Assembly: GCF_019749375.1 (NCBI RefSeq)
Contig: NZ_JACWFE010000020.1
Location: 31,609-95,608, forward strand
Source of the DNA: Bacillus sp. S/N-304-OC-R1
GTDB taxonomy: Bacteria; Bacillota; Bacilli; Bacillales; Cytobacillaceae
Reading direction: 5' to 3'
Length of the DNA: 64,000 nt
In this document: positions 51,882 to 59,905 of the stretch, one piece after another
Layout: every line of letters starts with the position of its first letter
How positions within the stretch are numbered: the stretch's first letter is position 1
The notes under the pieces: generated by a model
Seen by the model: only the letters and a program-made list of their open reading frames with translations
What the model was told of the DNA's origin: nothing
The model's database searches: none
Program-made: the position numbers and the translations under genes

Positions 51882-52910
51882 CTATATACGGCGATATTTT
51901 CTGAGTGCCATAATATTCAGGATCATGAATAGCAGCGAAAATCCCGCTAATATGAGCAGGTCCTGATAAATCATATCCCAGCCGTATCCTCTAATCATGA
52001 CATCCCGTAATGCTTCATTGGCATAATAGAGAGGAGTCAATGGACCAATCCAGCCTAGCCAATCTGAAATTGTTTCAGGGTTAAAGAGGCCCGAAAAAAA
52101 CAGCTGCGGAACAATTACGAGTGGTATAAACTGAATCATCTGGAACTCATTATTAGCAAAAGATGATAGCAATGTTCCTAGTGTTAAGGCTGTAAGGGAA
52201 ACGAGCAGCGTAATCAGGAGAACAAACCCGAAAGCGCCCTCCATCATCATATTCAGCACATAAATTGTATACCAAGCAATAATTGCAGCCTGAATCGTTG
52301 TAAAAATTCCAAAGCCAATTATATATCCGGTAACAATCTCCCATTTTCTAAGCGGGCTGGATAGCAGTCTTTCAAGTGTACCTGTTGTTCTTTCACGTAA
52401 GAAAGAAACGCCAGCAATTAGGAAGACAAAAAAGAAGACGAAGTACCCTAATAGGATGGGACCGAAGTAATCAAACTGCCCCATATCACTTGAACCATAC
52501 AAGTAATCTATCTTTATTTCTTTTTGAGGACCGCTATGCTGTAATGGCTTTAAGGCATCCTGCAGCCATTTTAGTACAGAGCTGTTAGCACTAGGATCAC
52601 TTCCTTCTAAGAAAACAGAAGGCTGCTGATTTTCGAATAGCACATATCCATCGAGGGCTTTTTTGCTTAAATCCTTTTCAGCCTGATTTATGGAATCGTA
52701 TCGAGTAATGTCAGCATGCTCCAAATCTAGCTTATTCTCGATTTGTTCAGGGATGTTGACCAGTCCTACCTTTGGAATATAATCGTTCCCATTAAAGACT
52801 AAGTAGAGCATTGATAATACAAGAATAGGTGCAAATATTAGTAACGCGATTGTTCGCTTATCTCGAACTATCTGGCGAAGAATTCGAATAACTAAAGCTG
52901 TAATTCTCAT
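51882..52910 (-). CDS. ABC-2 type exporter permease
   Basis: This 342-residue ABC-2 permease has one N-terminal helix (about 20-40), a large extracytoplasmic domain (45-165) and five C-terminal helices with LRERTTGTLERLLSSPLRKWE (about 188-208), the conserved cytoplasmic loop of this class. FSGLFNPETISDWLGWI precedes the last helix. It pairs with the ATPase encoded upstream, overlapping its stop by ATGA. The substrate is unknown; TetR-linked systems of this kind usually export drugs or lipophilic compounds. Confidence 0.9.
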   Translation of the reverse strand: MRITALVIRILRQIVRDKRTIALLIFAPILVLSMLYLVFNGNDYIPKVGLVNIPEQIENKLDLEHADITRYDSINQAEKDLSKKALDGYVLFENQQPSVFLEGSDPSANSSVLKWLQDALKPLQHSGPQKEIKIDYLYGSSDMGQFDYFGPILLGYFVFFFVFLIAGVSFLRERTTGTLERLLSSPLRKWEIVTGYIIGFGIFTTIQAAIIAWYTIYVLNMMMEGAFGFVLLITLLVSLTALTLGTLLSSFANNEFQMIQFIPLVIVPQLFFSGLFNPETISDWLGWIGPLTPLYYANEALRDVMIRGYGWDMIYQDLLILAGFSLLFMILNIMALRKYRRI

Positions 52911-53632
52911 TCATCAGCACCTCCATATACTAAGAATGCATCCTCAATATTATTGGTCTTTGTTTTTTCCTTCAGTTCATCAGGTGTGCCAACTGCAATT
53001 AGTTTCCCATCCCGAATCATGCCCAGCCGATCACATTTCTCCGCTTCATCCATCACATGGGTTGTCACGATTATCGTTGTTCCACTGTTTTTTAATTGAT
53101 AAAAGGCCTCCCAAATACTTTTTCTCAAAACGGGATCAATGCCAACTGTCGGTTCATCAAGAATAAGCAGTTTAGGCTGATGAAGCAGAGCAATTGCAAG
53201 AGATAGACGCCGTTTCATCCCGCCGGAATAGGAGGAAACAAGCTTATTCATATGCTCAGATAAAGAGACAATTCCCATAACCTCTTGAATTCGCACTTTT
53301 CGTTTTGTTCCTTTTAATCCATAAAGAGATGCGAAAAATTCAAGATTTTCTTTAGCAGAAAGTTCACCGTACAGAGCATCTGATTGTGCCATATAACCGA
53401 TTTTTTCAATGAGGTTTAAGCTTGGCATTTTTTCTTGAAGGATATAATTTTCACCTTCTGTTGGCAGATCTAGCCCCACAAGCTGTTTAACTAATGTCGT
53501 TTTTCCAGCACCAGAAGGGCCAAGGAGTCCAAAAATTTCACCTGAAACTATTTCTAGATTTATGTCCTTAAGAACCTGATGTTTTCCAAAAGCTTTAGAC
53601 ACATGGAGAATAGAGACAATATTATTTTTCAC
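52907..53632 (-). CDS. ABC exporter, ATP-binding protein
   Basis: This 241-residue ATPase has Walker A GPSGAGKTT (about 38-46), Q-loop GYMAQSDALYGELSA, the SYSGGMKRRLSLAIALL signature and LLILDEPTVGIDPVLRK, the pattern of drug/ABC-2 ATPases (CcmA-like). A longer frame runs to 53716 but crosses two operator palindromes. The GTG at 53632 follows AAAGAGGTGAAGATC and is the proper start. The operon is this gene, then the permease, with the TetR-type gene 72 bases further on in the same direction. Confidence 0.92.
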   Translation of the reverse strand: MKNNIVSILHVSKAFGKHQVLKDINLEIVSGEIFGLLGPSGAGKTTLVKQLVGLDLPTEGENYILQEKMPSLNLIEKIGYMAQSDALYGELSAKENLEFFASLYGLKGTKRKVRIQEVMGIVSLSEHMNKLVSSYSGGMKRRLSLAIALLHQPKLLILDEPTVGIDPVLRKSIWEAFYQLKNSGTTIIVTTHVMDEAEKCDRLGMIRDGKLIAVGTPDELKEKTKTNNIEDAFLVYGGADE

Positions 53633-53654
53633 GATCTTCACCTCTTTTTTAAAA

Positions 53655-53719
53655 AGTGAGTAATCACTCACTAATAGTGTATGCGCCTTACAAATTTTTG
53701 TAAAGTGAGTAATCACTTA
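53655..53719 (-). promoter_or_regulatory. Exporter promoter framed by twin TetR-type operators
   Basis: On the minus strand TTTACA (53704-53699) and TACACT (53681-53676) are 17 bases apart. AGTGAGTAATCACTCACT (53655-53672) lies over the expected transcription start. A second copy, with a degenerate right arm (53703-53719), overlaps the upstream edge of the -35. The repeated GTGAGTAATCACT core is the probable TetR-protein site. Confidence 0.75.
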
Positions 53720-53861
53720 TCTTGGGAAATTTACAAATAATAGTCATGCAATGGAGAGCTAAATACCTGTTCAGCTCTGTTTCTTATGTACAGTGGGTAC
53801 TGTCATAAATTTAGAACCTTCATGTATAATAGAGATACTAATAAAGGACAGAGGTGCATGT

Positions 53862-54308
53862 ATGGCAGATTTCCGTTCAAGTGTTATTATTCATAAACCG
53901 TTGTCAGAGGTATTTCATTATATGGCAAGCATGGAAAATGTCTCTGAAATGATGCCCAATGTTGTGAAAATGGAAAAGCTGACAGAGGGACCGATAGGAA
54001 AAGGGACAAAATTAAAAGAGACTCGTTCAGTAAGGGGAAAAACGGTAAACGCGGACATTGAATTTGTCGAATATAAACAAGACCAAACCTTTATAACTAG
54101 AAGCAACTCAAATGGGCTGATTACTGAGTATGTCTACAACTTTCATGAAATTGAAGAAGGAACCCAAGTGGAGTTCGATGCGTTTGTGAAGACGAGCGGC
54201 CTCGTCATGAAATTAACCAAACGCTTCATTGTGGATATGATCAAAAAAGAAGATGGATTTCAGCTTGAGTATTTAAAGGAAATGCTTGAGGGCAAGAAGG
54301 AAGAATAA
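53862..54308 (+). CDS. SRPBCC (START-like) domain protein
   Basis: This 148-residue protein forms one polyketide-cyclase/START-like domain: FRSSVIIHKPLSEVFHYMAS (first strand and helix), MENVSEMMPNVVKMEKL, EYVYNFHEIEEGTQVEFDA and a long C-terminal helix (KEDGFQLEYLKEMLEG). Such domains bind lipids or hydrophobic ligands in a central cavity. I cannot name a ligand. AGAGGTGCATGT precedes the ATG at 53862; an upstream ATG at 53793 has no ribosome site. It is convergent with bshB2. Confidence 0.85.
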   Translation: MADFRSSVIIHKPLSEVFHYMASMENVSEMMPNVVKMEKLTEGPIGKGTKLKETRSVRGKTVNADIEFVEYKQDQTFITRSNSNGLITEYVYNFHEIEEGTQVEFDAFVKTSGLVMKLTKRFIVDMIKKEDGFQLEYLKEMLEGKKEE

Positions 54309-54315
54309 TGAGAAG

Positions 54316-54362
54316 AAAGCAGCTTTCCCTGAGTTTGTGAAGGAAAGCTGCTTTTATTTTTT
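54316..54362. terminator. Bidirectional terminator between the SRPBCC gene and bshB2
   Basis: AAAGCAGCTTTCC and GGAAAGCTGCTTTT are perfect complements around a 13-base loop and are followed by a long T run. Confidence 0.85.
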
Positions 54363-54380
54363 TTGATTATATCCATAGGC

Positions 54381-55046
54381 TTAAAACGGATATGTCCAAA
54401 ATCTTTCATTATGGAATCGTGCTACATATTCTGGATCCTGGTTTTCTAAGTTAATCGCCATTTGACTGACGACAAGCTGAGTTTGGGAAACATGGGCTTT
54501 AATGGTAGCGAGCTTTTTATCAACAAAAGCTGCTACATTATTAACAATATCCGCCTGGCCAATTTCCGCTTCGCAATTATGAGAAAAGGCGACGCAATGA
54601 ACCTTTGGACGCTCTTCAGCAGGCATTTCACGAACTGCGCGAATAACGGCTGCACCTGTAGCATCGTGGTCAGGGTGCACGGAATATCCAGGATAGAATG
54701 TAATGACTAAAGAAGGATTGACATCTTTAATGATGGAAGTAATGTGAGCAGCAACCACTTCCTCATTTTCAAACTCCACTGTTTTATCCCGATAGCCAAG
54801 CATTCTTAAGTCCTTGATGCCTAATATGGCCGCCGCGTTTTGTAATTCCTGTTTGCGAATTTGCGGCAAGGACTCTCTTGTGGCGAAAGGTGGGTTACCC
54901 ATATTTCGGCCCATTTCTCCTAATGTCAGGCAAGCGTAGGTTACAGGTGTCCCATTTTCAATATGGGCTGAAATCGTACCGGATACACCGAATGCCTCAT
55001 CATCTGGATGAGGGAATACGACAAGCACATGTCTTTCTTTTTCCAT
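54381..55046 (-). CDS. bshB2: Bacillithiol biosynthesis deacetylase BshB2
   Basis: This 221-residue LmbE-fold zinc deacetylase has the metal-binding AHPDD-type motif as FPHPDDEAFGVSG (about 11-23), GEMGRN, and a VHPDHDATG element (about 122-130) with the third metal ligand. BshB2 (YojG of B. subtilis) removes the acetyl group from GlcNAc-malate in bacillithiol synthesis and can act on S-conjugates. The neighbouring yojF-like gene upstream gives the same pair as in B. subtilis, supporting the assignment over other LmbE proteins. Confidence 0.92.
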   Translation of the reverse strand: MEKERHVLVVFPHPDDEAFGVSGTISAHIENGTPVTYACLTLGEMGRNMGNPPFATRESLPQIRKQELQNAAAILGIKDLRMLGYRDKTVEFENEEVVAAHITSIIKDVNPSLVITFYPGYSVHPDHDATGAAVIRAVREMPAEERPKVHCVAFSHNCEAEIGQADIVNNVAAFVDKKLATIKAHVSQTQLVVSQMAINLENQDPEYVARFHNERFWTYPF

Positions 55047-55088
55047 TTTGGCAGCTCCTTTCTGTTATAGTTTCTAATATCCTTGTCA

Positions 55089-55433
55089 TTAGAATGGGGT
55101 TTCGCCAATTTGCAGCGCGACAGCCAGCTTGCCTTCAAAATCGTGTCCGGCTAAAAGGAGACGCCCCTTTTCATCTACTTCAAAGTGGGTAATTCCCTCT
55201 GCATACACCCAGCCGAAGTTCATCTTTAGCCCAACCCGATAAGGTCCTTTTCCGACAATCTTTCCATGCTCATATTGAAGCAGGGCATTTCGTATATAAG
55301 CTCCCGAAGAGAAAAAGGACTTATCAAAGTGGGAAGCATAGGCACCATTTGTTGTTTCTAAATGAATATACACATCTTTTTTTGCGAAGCGGTCTATCTC
55401 TTTTTGTATTTGTTCTATGTTCACTGGTTCCAT
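55089..55433 (-). CDS. yojF: YojF-family protein (DUF1806)
   Basis: This 114-residue protein of the YojF/DUF1806 family has the recognisable segments EKDVYIHLETTNGAYA-like (KKDVYIHLETTNGAYASH), GPYRVGLKMNFGWVYAEGIT and FEVDEKGRLLLAGHD. The function is unknown. It is located directly upstream of bshB2, 42 bases away, the order found in B. subtilis, so it probably serves bacillithiol metabolism or its control (inference). GGAGGCCCATT precedes the ATG. Confidence 0.9.
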   Translation of the reverse strand: MEPVNIEQIQKEIDRFAKKDVYIHLETTNGAYASHFDKSFFSSGAYIRNALLQYEHGKIVGKGPYRVGLKMNFGWVYAEGITHFEVDEKGRLLLAGHDFEGKLAVALQIGETPF

Positions 55434-55543
55434 AATGGGCCTCCTTTCCGATTTAATATATTAAAAAGCAGATTTTTAATAGTTCAGCAATACCCATTTA
55501 TTTTACTAAAAACTGCTTCTAAAAGCGAAATTAACGCTTCAAA

Positions 55544-55571
55544 AAAACAGAGCCCACAGGGACTCTGTTTT
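55544..55571 (-). terminator. Terminator after pdxK
   Basis: On the minus strand AAAACAGAGTCC and GGCTCTGTTTT pair (one mismatch) around CTGTG and run into seven T. Confidence 0.85.
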
Positions 55572-55588
55572 ATGAATGCTCTTATTCA

Positions 55589-56416
55589 TTATTTGCCTTC
55601 CGTGCGTCCAGCACCATATAGGCGGTATGCGCCGTGCATAGTCGGACCAACATACTGATTTAATTTAAAACCATGGTTGATAGCAGCAGTAATGAAATCT
55701 TTAGCTGTTTCAACTGCTTCTGCAACTGACTTTCCTTTAGCTAGCTCAGCTGTAATCGCTGATGCAAATGTGCAGCCTGCTCCATGTGTGTAAGTTGTGT
55801 TGATAAGCTCAGTTTCTAATAGCTTAAATTCTTTTCCGTCATAGAAAACATCTACAGCTTTATCGTGGTTTAGCTTGCTGCCGCCTTTAACGACAACATT
55901 TTTAGCGCCAAGCTCATGGATTTTAGCCGCTGCTTTCTTCATGTCCTCCACTGTTTTGATTGGACCTGTTTTTGCCAACTGTCCTGCTTCAAAAAGGTTA
56001 GGAGTAACAACTGTTGCGCGAGGAACAAGAATATTTCTTAATGCATCAGCTGTTTCAGGGTGAAGAACTTCATCTTCGCCTTTACATACTAAAACAGGGT
56101 CGATGACCACTTTATCTAATTTATTTTCATCAATTGTTTTTGCTGCAACCTCAATAATTTCAACAGAACCTAGCATACCTGTTTTCATTGCATCAATGCC
56201 TGTTGAAAGAATTGTTTCGAGCTGCGCCTTTAGTGTATCGATTGCAATCGGGAACACATTATGATTCCAGTTGTTTTTCGGATCCATTGTTACGATGGTT
56301 GTAAGAGCTGTCATCCCGTATACGCCAAGCTCCTGAAATGTTTTTAGGTCAGCCTGAATTCCGGCACCCCCACTTGTATCTGAGCCTGCTATTGTTAGAA
56401 CTTTTTTCATTGTCAT
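55589..56416 (-). CDS. pdxK: Pyridoxine/hydroxymethylpyrimidine kinase PdxK
   Basis: This 275-residue ribokinase-fold kinase has an N-terminal TIAGSDTSGGAGIQADLKTF, MKTGMLGSVEIIE, VVIDPVLVCKG and a catalytic THGAGCTFASAITAELAKG near the C-terminus. It aligns by eye almost throughout with B. subtilis PdxK (formerly ThiD/YwdB), which phosphorylates pyridoxal-type vitamers and hydroxymethylpyrimidine. The ATG at 56416 follows GGGAGGAAATGCTAC; a longer frame to 56467 is excluded. It is single-cistron. Confidence 0.92.
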   Translation of the reverse strand: MTMKKVLTIAGSDTSGGAGIQADLKTFQELGVYGMTALTTIVTMDPKNNWNHNVFPIAIDTLKAQLETILSTGIDAMKTGMLGSVEIIEVAAKTIDENKLDKVVIDPVLVCKGEDEVLHPETADALRNILVPRATVVTPNLFEAGQLAKTGPIKTVEDMKKAAAKIHELGAKNVVVKGGSKLNHDKAVDVFYDGKEFKLLETELINTTYTHGAGCTFASAITAELAKGKSVAEAVETAKDFITAAINHGFKLNQYVGPTMHGAYRLYGAGRTEGK

Positions 56417-56756
56417 GTAGCATTTCCTCCCAAAAAATTCAGGTGTAATGATCATAAACCTTTCCATTTTTTATTATATCAATATTTATAACCTGTCGAA
56501 ACTTTAATGTACAGGCTTTTATTTCCAGAAGGTCTTCACTATTATGACCGAGAATGAGTATTTAGGAGGATGTTTTTCTGTCTTTGGAAAAGTTACGTAT
56601 AAAAGAAAATGCGTCAAGGTCACTCTGTCCATCCTATAAGCGAAAAAGAAATACATGCCTGATACTATAGTAAAGAGTATACTTAGGAAAAGAGATTTGA
56701 AGGTTGATACAGAGATAGGTAAATTGAGGGTATTATGCCTATAAGAAGGTGAGAGC

Positions 56757-57362
56757 ATGCAGGCTACCGGGATTATTATGGCTGGCGGCAAGTCAAGTAG
56801 AATGGGGACAAATAAGGCTTTGTTAATGATTGACGGCAAAACAGTGATCGAAAGAATAGTCCAAGAGCTTAGCAAGACTGTCTCCGATATTTTGATTGTT
56901 ACGAATACCTTTGAAGAATATCAATTTTTAGGGCTTCCAATGGTTCAAGACCAATGGAGGGATATGGGGCCATTAGCTGGGATTCACGCAGGGTTAAGCG
57001 CATCGCAAACAGTGAAAAATCTCGTTGTTGCTTGTGATATGCCGTTTGTTTCTGCAGGGTTAGGCGGCATCCTCCTCAATCTTTTGGATCAATATCAGGC
57101 TGCAGTGCCCGAGATTGATGGGCAGCTTCATCCATTGTTTGCAGCTTATCGAAAGGATGCACTGGGCATCATTCTTCAATTTTTGCAAAAGCGAGAGCTA
57201 AAAGTCAGACAGTTTTTAAATCATATTCATTGTAAGCTAATGACAGAGGCTGATTTTCCTATATTACAGTATACCTTTCAGGAACAGCACTTCTTTAATA
57301 TGAATCATCCGGAGGAATTCAAAAAGGCTTTAAAAATAGCCGCAGATTTAAACTGTAAATAA
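56757..57362 (+). CDS. mobA: Molybdenum cofactor guanylyltransferase MobA
   Basis: The 201-residue nucleotidyltransferase-fold protein opens with the GTP-binding loop IIMAGGKSSRMGTNKALL (6-23), followed by QDQWRDMGPLAGIHAGL (about 66-82), VVACDMPFVS (metal-binding Asp) and a C-terminal NMNHPEEFK. It attaches GMP to molybdopterin, giving the bis-MGD cofactor of nitrate reductase and formate dehydrogenase. It heads a run of molybdopterin genes (moaE, moaD, moeB); moaA, moaC and moeA are not in the window. Confidence 0.92.
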   Translation: MQATGIIMAGGKSSRMGTNKALLMIDGKTVIERIVQELSKTVSDILIVTNTFEEYQFLGLPMVQDQWRDMGPLAGIHAGLSASQTVKNLVVACDMPFVSAGLGGILLNLLDQYQAAVPEIDGQLHPLFAAYRKDALGIILQFLQKRELKVRQFLNHIHCKLMTEADFPILQYTFQEQHFFNMNHPEEFKKALKIAADLNCK

Positions 57363-57461
57363 AGGCATCCTTTTTGGATTCCTTTGCAAAATTTGGTATG
57401 TTGGTAGTAATAAATTTTAAATAAATGGGAAATTAAAACGGATATCTAGGGAGGGGATAGC

Positions 57462-57929
57462 TTGAAGTTCTATGAAATTTCAAAAGAGCCGATTGTTATT
57501 CAAGAGGTCATTGACAAGGTTATCCAGAGAGAGGCCGGGGCGATTACAACCTTTATCGGGACGGTTCGGGAACTCACTCATGGGAAAAAGACGCTGTACT
57601 TAATTTATGAAGCTTATGAATCAATGGCGGTTAAGAAGCTTGAGCAAATTGGCAATGAAATAAAGGAGCGCTGGAGCGGGGCAGAGGTAGCGATCACTCA
57701 TCGTGTCGGCAAGCTGGATATTACAGATATCGCAGTAGTCATTGCTGTTTCAACTCCACATCGCGCAGATGCTTACGAGGCAAATCGCTATGCTATTGAG
57801 CGGATTAAGGAGATTGTTCCTATTTGGAAAAAGGAGCATTGGGAAGATGGGGAAGAATGGATCGGAAACCAGCTTGAAACCGTTGCTTATCCAAAAGGAA
57901 AACCGGAGGAGAGTGACTTAAATGAATAA
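57462..57929 (+). CDS. moaE: Molybdopterin synthase large subunit MoaE
   Basis: This 155-residue MoaE has FIGTVREL (about 32-39), a VAVSTPHRADAYEA-like segment (IAVSTPHRADAYEA, about 91-104) and IWKKEHWEDGEEWIG with the two catalytic Lys. With MoaD it inserts sulfur into precursor Z to form molybdopterin. The start is a TTG at 57462 with AGGGAGGGGATAGC upstream. The end overlaps moaD by eight bases. Confidence 0.95.
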   Translation: MKFYEISKEPIVIQEVIDKVIQREAGAITTFIGTVRELTHGKKTLYLIYEAYESMAVKKLEQIGNEIKERWSGAEVAITHRVGKLDITDIAVVIAVSTPHRADAYEANRYAIERIKEIVPIWKKEHWEDGEEWIGNQLETVAYPKGKPEESDLNE

Positions 57930-58155
57930 GATTTTGTTTTTTGCCCATTTACGGGACGCCGTTGGAGAAGAGTCTATTGTGCTGGAAGCGAGCGGTAAAA
58001 CCGTTGCAGAGCTGAAAGGGCTACTAGCGGAAAAGTTTGAGAAGGTTAATCTAGAAAATGCCATGACGGCTGTTAATGAAGAGTTTGCTTCTAATGATGA
58101 GGTCATTCAAGATGGGGACACCATCGCATTTATTCCTCCAGTTAGCGGGGGATGA
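57922..58155 (+). CDS. moaD: Molybdopterin synthase small subunit MoaD
   Basis: This 77-residue ubiquitin-fold sulfur carrier ends in FIPPVSGG; the C-terminal Gly-Gly is adenylated and thiocarboxylated. FAHLRDAVGEESI near the N-terminus is typical. It overlaps the 3' end of moaE, and the adenylyltransferase that activates it is encoded immediately after. The length is normal and the gene is intact. Confidence 0.95.
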   Translation: MNKILFFAHLRDAVGEESIVLEASGKTVAELKGLLAEKFEKVNLENAMTAVNEEFASNDEVIQDGDTIAFIPPVSGG

Positions 58156-58170
58156 TAAGGAGTTTTGTTC

Positions 58171-59190
58171 ATGGATGAAAGATATTCCCGGCAGACGCTT
58201 TTTCCATACATCGGGAAAGTGGGACAGGAAAAAATCCGTTCAAAGCATGTATTAATGATTGGTGCGGGTGCATTAGGTTCTGGAAATGCTGAAATTTTAA
58301 CGAGGGCTGGTATTGGAAAGCTGACCATTATTGACCGTGATTATGTGGAGGCGAGCAATCTTCAGCGCCAGCAGCTATATACAGAGCAGGATGCCCTTGA
58401 TAAGCTTCCGAAAGCCGCAGCGGCGAAGCAGCGTCTGCAAGCAATCAATTCAGACGTCACTATTCATGCAGTGATTGCGGATGCCACTCCTCAATTGGTG
58501 GAGGAGCTGATTCAAGATGTCGATTTAATGATTGATGCTACGGATAATTTTGAGACGAGAATGATGATGAATGATCTATCTCAAAAGCATAAAGTTCCTT
58601 GGATTTATGGCGGATGTGTCGGCAGCTTTGGGATGAGCATGACCATTATCCCTGGAAAGACACCATGTTTGAATTGCTTGCTTAAAACAGTTCCTATCCA
58701 AGGAATGACGTGTGATACCGGGGGAATTATTGCGCCAACTGTACAAATGGTGATTTCCCACCAGTCTGCAGAGGCTTTAAAAATGTTGGTAGAAGATTGG
58801 GAAGCGATTAGGACATCATTCGTTAGCTTTGATTTATGGAGAAATCAATATACAAGCATGAAGGTATCGAAGGCAAAGGATAAGGGCTGTTTATCCTGCG
58901 GGGAAACGAGAACGTATCCGTATTTAGATAGTGAAAACATGACGAAATCAACTGTTCTTTGCGGAAGAGATACGGTTCAAATCCGCCCTCCAAGACAACA
59001 GAAACTTCAGTTAGGGGAGTTATCCCGCCAGTTACAGTCTCTTGGTTATCAGGTGAAGGGCAATCCTTACTTACTTTCTGTTGAAATGGGTGAACAGCGT
59101 TTGGTTGTTTTTAATGACGGACGAGCACTTATCCACGGTACAAAGGATTTAAACCAGGCGAAAACCATTTATCAGCGTTTGCTCGGATAG
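58171..59190 (+). CDS. moeB: MoeB/ThiF-family sulfur-carrier adenylyltransferase
   Basis: This 339-residue E1-like enzyme begins RYSRQTLFPYIGKVGQ and has the ATP-binding GAGALGSGNAEILTRAG (about 32-48), the catalytic DATDN (about 127-131) and the zinc pairs CLNC and CLSC. The C-terminal 90 residues form an extra domain of the kind found in Bacillus MoeB. It adenylates the Gly-Gly tail of MoaD, encoded just upstream. AAGGAG lies eight bases before the ATG at 58171. Confidence 0.92.
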   Translation: MDERYSRQTLFPYIGKVGQEKIRSKHVLMIGAGALGSGNAEILTRAGIGKLTIIDRDYVEASNLQRQQLYTEQDALDKLPKAAAAKQRLQAINSDVTIHAVIADATPQLVEELIQDVDLMIDATDNFETRMMMNDLSQKHKVPWIYGGCVGSFGMSMTIIPGKTPCLNCLLKTVPIQGMTCDTGGIIAPTVQMVISHQSAEALKMLVEDWEAIRTSFVSFDLWRNQYTSMKVSKAKDKGCLSCGETRTYPYLDSENMTKSTVLCGRDTVQIRPPRQQKLQLGELSRQLQSLGYQVKGNPYLLSVEMGEQRLVVFNDGRALIHGTKDLNQAKTIYQRLLG

Positions 59191-59204
59191 CGATAAGAGG
59201 TGTG

Positions 59205-59236
59205 GTTCCTAACCTTTATGGTTAGGACTATTTTTT
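59205..59236 (+). terminator. Terminator after moeB
   Basis: GTTCCTAACC and GGTTAGGAC pair around TTTAT and are followed by TATTTTTT. Confidence 0.85.
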
Positions 59237-59260
59237 GGGCTTTTTCAACAGAATTCGCCC

Positions 59261-59276
59261 TGTTTCACGTGAAACA
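59261..59276. promoter_or_regulatory. parS site for Spo0J/ParB
   Basis: TGTTTCACGTGAAACA is the exact 16-base palindromic parS sequence bound by Bacillus Spo0J (ParB). It lies between the moeB terminator and the next small gene, outside any coding region. parS sites cluster around the replication origin in Bacillus, so this marks an origin-proximal part of the chromosome. Confidence 0.95.
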
Positions 59277-59370
59277 GACAATATTTGCTAAATTGTGCAT
59301 CTAAGACAGTCTAATCGAAAATCCGTATGCTATTATGTATAATGAAAATGAAAATTTGGGGATTGAATAG

Positions 59371-59544
59371 ATGAATTCGAAGAGAATTGACTGTTTTAAA
59401 TGTAAATATTTCTATGTTACTTGGGATCAGAGATTTCCAAAAGGCTGTAAAGCATTTCAATTTAAAACGGCGAAGCTGCCGTCTATGGAAGTATTGAAGG
59501 CGTCTGGACAGCCTTGCCTGCGTTTTGAAAAGAAGGAGAACTAG
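59371..59544 (+). CDS. 57-residue four-cysteine protein, probable zinc binder
   Basis: A short frame begins with ATG at 59371 after TTTGGGGATTGAATAG and ends with TAG. The peptide contains C8 and C11 in DCFKCKYFYVTWD, then C26 in FPKGCKAF and C49 near the end (QPCLRFEKKE). Four spaced cysteines with aromatic residues suggest a small metal-binding fold. Short proteins with the CxxCxYFYxTWD and FPxGCKAF pattern are, from memory, widely conserved in bacteria and uncharacterised, sometimes mislabelled as uracil-DNA glycosylase. It precedes the ywdI-like gene in the same direction. Confidence 0.8.
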   Translation: MNSKRIDCFKCKYFYVTWDQRFPKGCKAFQFKTAKLPSMEVLKASGQPCLRFEKKEN

Positions 59545-59605
59545 TAAAAAACTTGGCTTTGTCAAGGTGTTTATTGGGAATTATAATAGCTAAAGGGTGA
59601 TGGAA

Positions 59606-59884
59606 TTGAACATTTCTGTACAACAGCTGCTTGGAAAAATAGAAAAGGAATTAAACGAAGCAAGGAATAGTTCAACAACGGCAAGACTTCGGGAAAGAGT
59701 TCAAGCAATGAAATCCTTGTGTGAATTAATTCTCGACGAACCTGCAGATGAAAAGGAAGTATCTTCTTCAATTAGTACATATATTGCCCCAGCCCTGCAG
59801 CCGGTTCAGCCTGCATCTATTGGGCAGCCAAAGCGAATGGAAATAGATGAGAGTGCAAATGGAGAATCATTATTTGATTTTTAA
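59606..59884 (+). CDS. ywdI: YwdI-family protein
   Basis: This 92-residue, largely helical protein has a coiled-coil-like first half (NISVQQLLGKIEKELNEAR, then RLRERVQAMKSLCELIL) and a disordered Pro/Ser-rich tail ending SLFDF. Its position directly before a YwdK homologue and gerQ matches the B. subtilis ywdI-ywdK-ywdL neighbourhood, which supports the name. The function is unknown. The TTG at 59606 sits six bases after AAGGGTG; an ATG at 59600 would abut that site. Confidence 0.75.
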   Translation: MNISVQQLLGKIEKELNEARNSSTTARLRERVQAMKSLCELILDEPADEKEVSSSISTYIAPALQPVQPASIGQPKRMEIDESANGESLFDF

Positions 59885-59905
59885 AGAGGAATGTGAGGGA
59901 TAGCT

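Noticed and set aside
53633..53716. Upstream extension of the exporter ATPase gene
   Set aside because: It would translate through the promoter and both operators; the GTG at 53632 has a proper ribosome site and gives a normal ABC N-terminus.
56520..56756. Molybdenum-cofactor riboswitch before mobA
   Set aside because: I looked for a structured leader and found only AT-rich sequence with small imperfect hairpins, and no conserved Moco-motif blocks.
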